14,555 nt of DNA from Cyanothece sp. UBA12306 (GTDB lineage Bacteria; Cyanobacteriota; Cyanobacteriia; Cyanobacteriales; Microcystaceae), in assembly GCA_003448685.1 (NCBI GenBank), contig DLXW01000034.1, forward strand, positions 3,944 to 18,498, written 5' to 3'. Within the stretch, counting starts at the first letter, position 1; each line of letters starts with the position of its first letter. The position numbers were made by a program, and so were the translations under genes. Below, in pieces: positions 6,785 through 14,222 of this stretch. The notes beneath the pieces are model-generated. The model made no database searches. It had not been told where the DNA came from and was given only the letters and a program-made list of their open reading frames with translations.

Positions 6785-7684
6785 TTGCTGCTAAAAACAA
6801 GTAATTATTCAAATAATCTTTGGTCTAATGCTTGGCGAAAATTTTGTCGCGATCGCCTGGCTATATTGGGTTTAAGTATGTTAACCCTAATAATTCTTGC
6901 TATTGTTATTGGCCCCTTATTTTACCAAGTCCCCATTGATGCCATAGATTTTAATCGCGCTTCTACCCCTCCAAGTTGGGATCATCCTTTTGGAACCAAT
7001 GATCTCGGACAGGATCAACTCGCCAGAGTGTTATTTGGAGGCCGTATTTCCTTAACAGTTGGTATTACAGCCATGGCAGTAGCTATTTTTTTAGGGACGG
7101 CTATTGGGGCGATCGCCGGATTTTATGGCGGTGTCATAGATATTTTGTTAATGCGCTTAACAGATTTATTTTTATCCCTGCCCCAATTACCCTTATTACT
7201 ATTAGTAGTTTATTTATTTCGGGATACTATCAAGGCGATCGCCGGACCCGAATTGGGAATCTTTATCTTAGTGGTTATTGTCATTGGAGGACTTAATTGG
7301 ATGTCTGTGGCCAGACTGGTGAGGGCAAATGTTTTAAAATTACGGGAAATGGAATTTACCATTGCTGCCATTGCTTTGGGAGCAAGTCCCCAGCGTCTAA
7401 TTCTAATTCATTTTCTGCCCAATGTTCTGAGTGTAATTATTGTGTCGGCTACCCTAGCCGTCGGTAATGGTATTATTACTGAATCTACTTTAAGTTTTTT
7501 AGGCTTAGGATTTCCGCCTGATGTGCCAACTTGGGGGCAAATGTTATTCCAAGCTAAAGATTATCTTACTTGGGCTCCTCATATGGCCTTGTTTCCAGGA
7601 TTAGCAATTTTTCTCACGGTTTTGAGTATCAATTATATTGGAGATGGTTTAAGGGATGCTCTAGATCCCAAAACTCATCGCTAA
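6785..7684 (+). CDS. ABC transporter permease, DppC/OppC type
   Basis: Inner-membrane permease subunit of a peptide/nickel-type ABC importer. It has an OppC N-terminal segment with the first membrane helix at about 26-47. The conserved HPFGTNDLGQDQ lies at 67-78. The cytoplasmic EAA loop FTIAAIALGASPQRLI...LPN spans 191-213 and contacts the ATPase. The classical LSFLGLGFPPDVPTWG is at 236-251. Its 299 residues are normal for the family. No ATG lies near the expected start, and the best choice is the TTG at 6785, matching the usual position before the WSNAWRKFCRDRLA segment. No good Shine-Dalgarno supports it. The partner permease (DppB), ATPases and binding protein are not in this window, so they must be elsewhere. 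The substrate is unknown. Confidence 0.9.
   Translation: MLLKTSNYSNNLWSNAWRKFCRDRLAILGLSMLTLIILAIVIGPLFYQVPIDAIDFNRASTPPSWDHPFGTNDLGQDQLARVLFGGRISLTVGITAMAVAIFLGTAIGAIAGFYGGVIDILLMRLTDLFLSLPQLPLLLLVVYLFRDTIKAIAGPELGIFILVVIVIGGLNWMSVARLVRANVLKLREMEFTIAAIALGASPQRLILIHFLPNVLSVIIVSATLAVGNGIITESTLSFLGLGFPPDVPTWGQMLFQAKDYLTWAPHMALFPGLAIFLTVLSINYIGDGLRDALDPKTHR
7109..7242. repeat. HIP1 octamers GCGATCGC (pair in the permease gene)
   Basis: Two copies of the cyanobacterial HIP1 palindrome lie at 7109-7116 and 7235-7242, both within the longer identical string GCGATCGCCGGA and both coding Ala-Ile-Ala-Gly. Five others lie at 639-646, 4140-4147, 6849-6856, 9940-9947 and 13692-13699. Seven copies in 14.5 kb of AT-rich DNA is far above chance and marks the host as a HIP1-bearing cyanobacterium. 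Confidence 0.9.
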
Positions 7685-7754
7685 GGTTTAAACTTAAGAA
7701 AAATTTGGTTAGACATTCTAATCTTCCCTTTAATACTTTATTTTTAACCATCTA

Positions 7755-8891
7755 ATGATACCGTTACCCATCAAAATTCCATTTGTCGATCTCAAAATTC
7801 AACATCAACCCCTAGAAACAGCCATTAATCAAGCCATACAAACAGTAATCCAACGAGGGGATTTTATCCTAGGGGAAGCTCTACAATCCTTTGAAAAAGC
7901 TTTTGCTAAAGCCTGTGGGGTTGATTATGGTGTAGGGGTTGCCTCGGGAACCGATGCCATTACCTTAGGTTTAAAAGCTTGTGGTATAGGAGAAGGGGAT
8001 GAAGTTTTAGTTCCCGCTAATACCTTTATCGCCACAATTATTGGAGTAACTCAAAGTGGAGCAACTCCTATTCTAGTAGATTGCGACCCTAAAACTGCTC
8101 TGATTGACTTAAATTATGCGGCTAAAGTCCTTACTCCTCGCACTAAAGCTATTGTTCCCGTTCATCTCTATGGACAAATGGTATCTCCCAGAGAGTTATT
8201 AGACTTTGCCCAAAGCCATAATATAATCATTTTTGAGGATGCAGCCCAAGCCCATCTAGCTCATCGGGATGGTTATCTCGCTGGTTCAGTGGGGATAGCA
8301 GCAGCCTTTAGTTTCTATCCTAGTAAAAATTTGGGAGCTTTTGGCAACGGGGGAATGTTAATCACTTCTAACGAAGAAATAGCCCGAAATGTTAGAACTT
8401 TACGCAATTATGGAGCCCCGAGCAAATATTATCACACCCAACAGGGAACTAATAGTCGTCTTGATACCTTACAAGCAGCTATCCTAGAAGTTAAACTTCC
8501 CCATTTAGAGCAATGGAATCAACAGCGTAATCAAGCAGCAAAATACTATGATCACCTGTTACAATCTTTAGCAGAAAAAGGAATCACTCCTTTAGAAAAT
8601 TTTAGCAACGTTGGTCATGTTTATCATCTTTATGTGATTCAGATTAATGAGGCTTGTTGCTTAACCCGTGAATCAGTGCAAGAATACCTCAAAGAGCAAG
8701 GTATTCAATCAGGAATTCACTACCCCATTCCTTGTCATTTACAACCTGCTTATAAAGCTTTAGGATATCAATTGGGTGATTTTCCCCAGGCTGAAAAGCT
8801 CTGTGAAACTATTTTATCTTTGCCCATGTATCCTGGCTTAAATATGGAACAGATTGAATTAGTAGTGGAACAATTATCTTTAATTAAATAA
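7755..8891 (+). CDS. DegT/DnrJ/EryC1/StrS-family sugar aminotransferase
   Basis: PLP-dependent aminotransferase that would convert a nucleotide-linked keto-sugar to an amino sugar, normally for surface polysaccharide. The N-terminus IPFVDLKIQHQPLE is typical. The active site has the PLP lysine at Lys191 in FYPSKNLGAFGNGG. Asp162 and Gln165 in EDAAQAH hold the cofactor. The substrate-loop segment GTDAITLGLKA (68-78) is also present. The length (378) is normal for the family. The C-terminal half keeps GIQSGIHYPIPCHLQPAY, characteristic of the fold-type I sugar aminotransferases. It starts 70 bases after the permease stop at an ATG with no clear ribosome binding site. It ends 39 bases before the exosortase gene, so it is probably the first gene of the polysaccharide/exosortase operon. 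The exact sugar product is not determinable. Confidence 0.93.
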   Translation: MIPLPIKIPFVDLKIQHQPLETAINQAIQTVIQRGDFILGEALQSFEKAFAKACGVDYGVGVASGTDAITLGLKACGIGEGDEVLVPANTFIATIIGVTQSGATPILVDCDPKTALIDLNYAAKVLTPRTKAIVPVHLYGQMVSPRELLDFAQSHNIIIFEDAAQAHLAHRDGYLAGSVGIAAAFSFYPSKNLGAFGNGGMLITSNEEIARNVRTLRNYGAPSKYYHTQQGTNSRLDTLQAAILEVKLPHLEQWNQQRNQAAKYYDHLLQSLAEKGITPLENFSNVGHVYHLYVIQINEACCLTRESVQEYLKEQGIQSGIHYPIPCHLQPAYKALGYQLGDFPQAEKLCETILSLPMYPGLNMEQIELVVEQLSLIK

Positions 8892-8919
8892 ATATTTTTA
8901 AAATTTATTATATAGATTT

Positions 8920-8925
8920 AGGAGG
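8920..8925 (+). promoter_or_regulatory. Strong Shine-Dalgarno AGGAGG for the exosortase gene
   Basis: AGGAGG lies five bases before the ATG at 8931. It is the clearest ribosome binding site in the window and fixes the exosortase start. Most neighbouring genes lack one. Confidence 0.8.
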
Positions 8926-8930
8926 ATTAT

Positions 8931-9839
8931 ATGCAATCTGTTCAAAAACTTCCATCATTTATAGAACGGAACTTAGGTAACTTTGTAATTGCCACTTTAT
9001 TAATTGTTCTTTACAGACCAATACTAATCCATTGGGTTGATGGATGGCTCAATAAAAACATTAGTATTGAACACGAATACTTCAGTCATGGTTTAATTGG
9101 CTTACCCTATGCAGCCTACATTATTTTTGGACAAAATCGTCAAGAATGGCAACAATTAGCCAATAGAAGTCATCCTTTGGGGGGCGTTCTTTTATTATTA
9201 GGAATTATCTGTTATATTACTGGTTCAGTTGAAGTAGTTAATTTATCCTTTCCTATTATCTTAGCTGGTATTTTTCTTTGGCTCAAAGGAATAGCTGGGT
9301 TTAAATTAAATGGTTTTGCCTTAATATTAATATTCCTGTCCACTCCTAATTCCATCCCTTATCTATTAACCCCTTATACCTTACCCCTACAAACTTTTAT
9401 TGCTAACGTAGCAGGATTCATTTTAATGCAATTGGGACTCGATGTCAGAGTTGATCAAATTTACCTAGCAGTTAATGGGAGATTTGTCGAGGTAGCTCCC
9501 TATTGTGCCGGTTTAAAAATGATGTTTACGAGTTTTTATGTAGCTTTATTATTACTACATTGGACAGGTAATTTAAACAACAAAAAAAGAATTATCACCT
9601 TATTAAGTGGCTCAGTTATTATTAGTATTATTGCCAATATTATTCGCAATACATTACTATCTTTATTCCATGGTTATGACAATGAAAGAGCTTTCGTTAG
9701 TCTCCATGAGGGAACAGGTGGAGATCTTTATTCTGTTTTACTATTATTAGTGGTAGTATTTTTCAACCAAATGTTAGATAAAATGACGACAAAACCTGAA
9801 AAAACAACAATTTTAGATACTGAGAATAACCATGAATAG
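8931..9839 (+). CDS. Exosortase, cyanobacterial type (probably cyanoexosortase B)
   Basis: Polytopic membrane transpeptidase that recognises PEP-CTERM-type C-terminal signals and cleaves them for surface delivery. The catalytic residues are intact: Cys192 in VAPYCAGLKMM, Arg239 in NIIRNTLL and His259 in VSLHEGTGGDLYS. About eight membrane segments are visible, and the N-terminal EHEYFSHGLIGLP segment is typical of exosortases. Length is 302 residues. The B-type assignment (called crtB in some annotations, unrelated to phytoene synthase crtB) rests on the N-terminus and on the next gene, and is less certain than the family. The protein overlaps the downstream associated gene by eight bases. 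The polysaccharide export genes that follow fit the known pairing of exosortases with EPS loci. Confidence 0.92.
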   Translation: MQSVQKLPSFIERNLGNFVIATLLIVLYRPILIHWVDGWLNKNISIEHEYFSHGLIGLPYAAYIIFGQNRQEWQQLANRSHPLGGVLLLLGIICYITGSVEVVNLSFPIILAGIFLWLKGIAGFKLNGFALILIFLSTPNSIPYLLTPYTLPLQTFIANVAGFILMQLGLDVRVDQIYLAVNGRFVEVAPYCAGLKMMFTSFYVALLLLHWTGNLNNKKRIITLLSGSVIISIIANIIRNTLLSLFHGYDNERAFVSLHEGTGGDLYSVLLLLVVVFFNQMLDKMTTKPEKTTILDTENNHE

Positions 9840-10545
9840 TTTTAAATCTAAACTTAATTTCCCAATGGATTTATCTAAGGGAACCAGAAAAATATCCCTA
9901 GCTCAGATTATAATTGTTTTCCTGCTTAGTCTAACCATTGCGATCGCAGCAATTCCAGGTTACTTAACAGGAAAATGGTCTTGGGCAGATTTACCCCCTG
10001 TAACAGAACTTAAACAACTAGCAAAAATTAGAACCGATGGCCTATCCTTACCAGGATGGACAACAATTAAGCAAGAAGAAGTCAGAATTGGTGGTAATAA
10101 GTGGTCATGGCAAATTATAGAAAAAGAAGGTCAAACTCCTATTACCCTAATGCTGATGCCCCAAAATTACTATAAAAACTATCCTAATGTTGAATGGACA
10201 GATATTCAGGGCTTAGAAAAATGGAAAACAGACTCTCACACCATCCTCAAATTTAAAGCATCAGAAGGTTCATCACATCAGGTTAAGGCTCGATTCTTTA
10301 GAGGATGGAACAAAGAAACAGCTGCTATAGTCCAATGGTACGCCTGGCCCAAAAGCGGCAATTTTGCATCATATCATTGGTTTTGGCAAGATCAGATTGC
10401 ACAATTGCGTCGTCAAAGAGTACCTTGGATAGCAGTATATTTAAAAATTCCCGTTGAACCCCTAAGCAATGTCAAGGAAATAAAAGAATTTGCTCAATCT
10501 TTAGCAGAAAAAGTCCAAATAAATCTTGATAAACAATTTTTTTAG
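9832..10545 (+). CDS. Exosortase-associated membrane protein (cyanoexosortase system-associated, EpsI-like)
   Basis: This 237-residue protein has one N-terminal membrane helix (about 22-44, IIIVFLLSLTIAIAAIPGYL). The rest is a Trp-rich extracytoplasmic domain with LPGWTTIKQEEVRIGGNKWSW, VQWYAWPKSG and an FWQDQIAQLRRQRVPW stretch. This architecture and place match the accessory proteins that follow cyanobacterial exosortases, probably the B-type one. Its function is unknown; it is presumed to help the exosortase or its substrate, much as EpsI accompanies EpsH. Its ATG overlaps the exosortase stop by eight bases, so translation is probably coupled. A second ATG in frame at 9865 is possible. There is no recognisable catalytic motif. 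Confidence 0.82.
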   Translation: MNSFKSKLNFPMDLSKGTRKISLAQIIIVFLLSLTIAIAAIPGYLTGKWSWADLPPVTELKQLAKIRTDGLSLPGWTTIKQEEVRIGGNKWSWQIIEKEGQTPITLMLMPQNYYKNYPNVEWTDIQGLEKWKTDSHTILKFKASEGSSHQVKARFFRGWNKETAAIVQWYAWPKSGNFASYHWFWQDQIAQLRRQRVPWIAVYLKIPVEPLSNVKEIKEFAQSLAEKVQINLDKQFF

Positions 10546-10566
10546 CGTTAGCAATTTAATAAAATT

Positions 10567-11817
10567 ATGTTTGGATTGATCAATTGCCCAATCAAACAAG
10601 GCAGAAAACAGAAAACACAAAGCAGTAAAAATAATCGCCTCAGACGATTTAAACCTTTGATGGCCTCAGTTTTCTATACTATATCTAGTGGAATAGCCCT
10701 ATGGAGTTTTGAACAAGGAATAGCAAAATACAAAGGTTTGAGTCAGACTCCCACTCCAGAATCCATAGAATTGTTGCCGCCCCAGTCTCCTCCATCTACC
10801 TTTAGAAATAGAGACATTCCCCCCGATAGCTATTCCCCTCCCCTTTTTGATATTAATCAGTCCGAACAGTTTAACCTGTATCGATTAGCCATCGGCGATG
10901 GTATTAACGTCATTGTTCAAGATTTCCCTGAATTTAATTTTGGCGGAAACATTGATCCTGAAGGTCAAATTAGGGTTCCGTTCTTGGGAAAAATCTCCCT
11001 AGTGGGATTAACCCTAGATGAAGTGCAAACTAAGGTAGCCTATGAATTAGGACAACGTTATCTACAAGAAGAACCCGAAGTAATCGCAGCCCTCAATACA
11101 CCTCGGCCAGTTCGACTGACGGTGTTAGGGGAAGTTTCTCGACCAGGGTATTATTTTTTCGCCCCTGGAGTCACTGTGAATAATGTTTTACTAGGTGCTG
11201 GAGGAAGTAGTCCCAGAGCAGATTTGCGCTCAGTAATTGTGCGCCGTCGTTTGGTCGATGGGACACAACTTGAAGAAAAGGTTGACCTTTATAGTCCTTT
11301 AGTGGAAGGAAAAAGCTTGCCAGAATTTCGGTTACAGGGAGGAGATACGATAATTGTATCTAAACTCGAAGCTGGACAAAAAGATTACGACCAGAACTTG
11401 ATTTCTCAAACTAACCTAGCCCAACCAGCAATTATTGTTCGTGTTTTAGTTCCCAATGAAGGATCAGGGGGATTGTCAATCCGCAATCTGAGACTGCCCA
11501 ATGGTAGCACTTTTCTTGACGCTGTAGCTAACTTACCACCAACGATACCTTTACTTAACAAACAAGAAGTAACACTACTGCGATTTGACCCCGAACAGGG
11601 TAAAGTAGTTACCCAAGGATTGAATGCCATTCAAACTGTTCAGGGCTTGGATGTGACCCAGTACGTTACCCTAAAAGACCAAGATGTAATCGTTGTTAGT
11701 CGCACCTTATTAGGGAAAGTCTTTGCTGCTTTCAGAATTTTGACCCGTCCCATCCGAGATATTTTCAGTTTTACTAGCTTTTTCTTGAATTTAGCAGATC
11801 GTTTCGATAATAACTAA
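10567..11817 (+). CDS. Polysaccharide export protein, Wza/OPX-like (PES + SLBB domains)
   Basis: Envelope protein that would form or gate the outer-membrane channel for polysaccharide. After a basic N-terminus there is a hydrophobic segment (about 31-46), then a Pro-rich linker (60-95). The PES domain follows (about 102-180, from YRLAIGDGINVIVQDFPEF to PEVIAAL), then an SLBB domain (about 182-265, VLGEVSRPGYYFFAPGVTVNNVLLGAGG). A second beta-grasp-like domain spans about 288-380, and a Phe/Arg-rich C-terminal helix spans about 382-412. No lipobox cysteine follows the hydrophobic segment, unlike E. coli Wza, so it may stay anchored by an uncleaved helix. The gene starts 21 bases after the associated protein and precedes the Wzc-like gene, the usual order in EPS operons. 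A later ATG at 10660 would trim the basic N-terminus. Confidence 0.9.
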   Translation: MFGLINCPIKQGRKQKTQSSKNNRLRRFKPLMASVFYTISSGIALWSFEQGIAKYKGLSQTPTPESIELLPPQSPPSTFRNRDIPPDSYSPPLFDINQSEQFNLYRLAIGDGINVIVQDFPEFNFGGNIDPEGQIRVPFLGKISLVGLTLDEVQTKVAYELGQRYLQEEPEVIAALNTPRPVRLTVLGEVSRPGYYFFAPGVTVNNVLLGAGGSSPRADLRSVIVRRRLVDGTQLEEKVDLYSPLVEGKSLPEFRLQGGDTIIVSKLEAGQKDYDQNLISQTNLAQPAIIVRVLVPNEGSGGLSIRNLRLPNGSTFLDAVANLPPTIPLLNKQEVTLLRFDPEQGKVVTQGLNAIQTVQGLDVTQYVTLKDQDVIVVSRTLLGKVFAAFRILTRPIRDIFSFTSFFLNLADRFDNN

Positions 11818-11905
11818 CCTCTGGCTATGTTCAGCATAATGGCAGTGGTCATTTCCAATCTTAGTTTAAAATAATAATATATCTATAAATCTTATTGCTA
11901 AATCT

Positions 11906-14119
11906 ATGGCTCCCCCTATTGTTACCAGATTTTTTATTTCTTTCGAGCAGAATAAATGGTTTGGATTTCTAGCTTTTTTGACAGCTTTAGGGATCTCAGG
12001 TGTAGTGGCGATGCAACCGACCCCTCCACCTCCTCCCTCTACTTATAAAGCCATAGGGCAACTAACTTTTCGTAAACCCCCACCAGCTTTTACGAGTACA
12101 GGTACTCAATTACAAGCTCAAGGCCGCTCAATTAGCAAAGGGATGCTCCTCTCAGAACAGGTACTCAGGGGAGTTATGGATCAATTAAAACTCGATATTG
12201 CAGAAGTTCGTGATATTCGTGATCGAAATCTCAAGATTGTATTCCCTGGACAGGAAGAAGAAGAAGACAAAGACAAAGACACTAATCAGGCTCAATCACA
12301 AGTAATTATCCTTGAATATACTGATAAACAATCCCCGACTCGATCAACCCTGATTTTGGGAACCTTAATGAAGGAAATGGTCAATTATAGTCGTTGGCTT
12401 AATACTTCAGAATTACGGAGTCGCATTGAAGGACTCAGCACCCGACTGTCCCAAGTGCAACAAGATTTAACAACAGCAGAAAACCGCTTCTATCGCTATA
12501 TAAGTAAGGAAGGTTCGGATTTACTAGCGATCCAAGATGGCAGTCTGTTTAGTGGAATTACCAATGCACAACAACAACAAAGAACACTACAATTACGTCT
12601 GCAAGAAGTTGAAGGTCGTATTAATAGCTTAAGAGAACAATTAGGATTAAACCCCAGACAAGCTTATACTTCTGTTGCCCTAAGCGCTGATCCAATTCTT
12701 GCTAACCTTAGAGCCAGAATTGCCGGAATAGAACTCGAACTTGAACGTCGACAATTAGATTTGAAACCAGAACATCCGGTTATTGTTAAATTGCTCAAAG
12801 AGAAAAAGGTAGGTGAAAGTCTCCTCAAAAAAAGAGCGCAAGAATTGATAGGAGCGCAGAATTTAACTCCCCTTCCCCTCGAACAAATTCGTCAAGATAG
12901 TAGTTTAGATCCCCAAAGACAACAATTAGCTAATCAACTTTTAGCCTTAGAAACCCAGCAGCAAGGATTAGTTAAGCAATTACAATCTGTGGTCGATACC
13001 GAGAAAAAGCTACGAGAACAATATGAAAAATTCCCTGATAAACAATTGCAACAAGCTCAACTGGTACAAGCGGTGGAATTTCAGAGGATTGTTTACCAGA
13101 ATATCTTGACAGCTTTAGTGGATGCCCAATCAGCAGAAGCAGAAACTGTTGGTAGTTTGACCATAGCACTTCCAGCTACCTACCAGCCTAGTCGACCCTA
13201 TACGCCAGAACCAAAAAACCGCTTACTGATCATTCTGGCCGGTGGCGGTATTGGCATTGTGGCCGCAGCCGGAGTTATTCTGTTATTGGCTTTGATTGAC
13301 GATCGCTTACATACCCCCGAAGAATTGCGAGAAGCTATGTCGGGACAGGAAATTCCTTTACTCGGACAATTACCCTTTATCTATAATTCTTTGTTACGCG
13401 AAGATGAAAGTCCGATCCTATTGGAAGGAGATGGGTCTGATTTAAGTTTTTATGAACGATTTCGCAGTAATATAAGACGTTTAACTCCAGATACTTCTAA
13501 TGTAATTCTGATTACTAGTATTAGTAATGAAGAAGGTAAGAGTACTACAGCTTATAATTTGGCCATTGCTTCAGCCCATGCTGGAAAACGGACTTTATTG
13601 ATGGAAGCTGACCTCAGAGCTCCTTCTAAAGCTAAATGGTTGGATGTAACACAAGATCCTGAAGCTGATTTAGAACCATTGCGTTATTATGGCGATCGCG
13701 GTAGTTCAATTCAATTGGTTCCCTCAGTGACCAATCTCTACATCCTACCGAGTCCAGGACCCCAACGACAGGCAGCAGCAATTATCGAATCTAGTGAACT
13801 ACAATTAGTCCTCAAGGATGCCCGTGGACGTTTTGATCTAGTAATTATAGATAGTCCCTCTTTATCTCGTTCTAATGATGCTCTATTACTCGAACCTTTG
13901 ACTGATGGAGTAATCTTAGTAACACGACCTGGTTATACCCGTTCTAGTTTGTTGAATGAAACTATTAATCAATTTACAGAAGCGGAAGTTCCTGTTATCG
14001 GTGGAGTGATCAATGGAGTTGAAGGTTTAGTTCCACCTACTCCGAGTAGATCGGCACTAGATTTAGAATCTGAGGAAAAAATTGAGCAAGAAGAGCTACA
14101 AGAAGTTACTTTTAACTAA
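11906..14119 (+). CDS. Wzc-like polysaccharide co-polymerase with BY-kinase domain
   Basis: Inner-membrane chain-length regulator fused to a tyrosine-kinase-type ATPase. The first helix is at 18-36, followed by a proline run (PTPPPPPS, 38-45). A Wzz-type periplasmic region with long coiled coils follows (about 155-430, rich in Gln, Leu, Arg and Glu). The second helix is at 440-464, and the cytoplasmic ATPase domain is at about 485-705. Walker A is NEEGKSTT (Lys545). Walker A-prime is LLMEADLR, with the first Asp replaced by Glu567 while Asp569 and Arg571 remain. Walker B is LVIIDSP (Asp649). The C-terminal tail after about 700 contains no tyrosine, whereas BY-kinases normally end in a Tyr cluster. 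An acidic insert, GQEEEEDKDKDTNQ, lies near 114-127. It is separated from the Wza-like gene by 88 bases. Its kinase activity is uncertain; its export role is likely. Confidence 0.92.
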   Translation: MAPPIVTRFFISFEQNKWFGFLAFLTALGISGVVAMQPTPPPPPSTYKAIGQLTFRKPPPAFTSTGTQLQAQGRSISKGMLLSEQVLRGVMDQLKLDIAEVRDIRDRNLKIVFPGQEEEEDKDKDTNQAQSQVIILEYTDKQSPTRSTLILGTLMKEMVNYSRWLNTSELRSRIEGLSTRLSQVQQDLTTAENRFYRYISKEGSDLLAIQDGSLFSGITNAQQQQRTLQLRLQEVEGRINSLREQLGLNPRQAYTSVALSADPILANLRARIAGIELELERRQLDLKPEHPVIVKLLKEKKVGESLLKKRAQELIGAQNLTPLPLEQIRQDSSLDPQRQQLANQLLALETQQQGLVKQLQSVVDTEKKLREQYEKFPDKQLQQAQLVQAVEFQRIVYQNILTALVDAQSAEAETVGSLTIALPATYQPSRPYTPEPKNRLLIILAGGGIGIVAAAGVILLLALIDDRLHTPEELREAMSGQEIPLLGQLPFIYNSLLREDESPILLEGDGSDLSFYERFRSNIRRLTPDTSNVILITSISNEEGKSTTAYNLAIASAHAGKRTLLMEADLRAPSKAKWLDVTQDPEADLEPLRYYGDRGSSIQLVPSVTNLYILPSPGPQRQAAAIIESSELQLVLKDARGRFDLVIIDSPSLSRSNDALLLEPLTDGVILVTRPGYTRSSLLNETINQFTEAEVPVIGGVINGVEGLVPPTPSRSALDLESEEKIEQEELQEVTFN

Positions 14120-14166
14120 TTCCTTTGTTTATTTTTAGTTGTGGAGATTTTAGTTGGGGAATTATC

Positions 14167-14194
14167 CTGACATTTTGTTAAATTATATTAAATA
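14167..14194 (+). promoter_or_regulatory. Candidate promoter for the oligopeptidase gene
   Basis: CTGACA (14167-14172) is followed after 16 bases by TAAATA (14189-14194), about 29 bases before the ATG at 14223. The -35 box is good and the -10 box is weak. The preceding EPS genes end at 14119 without a visible terminator, so read-through is also possible. Confidence 0.3.
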
Positions 14195-14222
14195 AGACCT
14201 TAAACTTGAGATAACTTAAACA

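Noticed and set aside
7570..7755. Short plus-strand frame overlapping the permease end and the following spacer
   Set aside because: It is mostly an out-of-frame reading of the permease gene and has no ribosome binding site or family resemblance.
8887..8909. AATAAAT/ATTTATT inverted repeat after the aminotransferase stop
   Set aside because: Seven AT-only pairs in AT-rich DNA are expected by chance, and the hairpin would be too weak to end transcription inside the operon.
11406..11630. Minus-strand frame inside the Wza-like gene
   Set aside because: Antisense shadow of a conserved domain, with no regulatory signals.
12972..13169. Minus-strand frame inside the Wzc-like gene
   Set aside because: Antisense to the coiled-coil region; its sequence reflects the Gln/Leu-rich codons of the real gene.
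13296..13303. ACGATCGC as an eighth HIP1 site
   Set aside because: The first base differs from GCGATCGC, so it is not a true copy.
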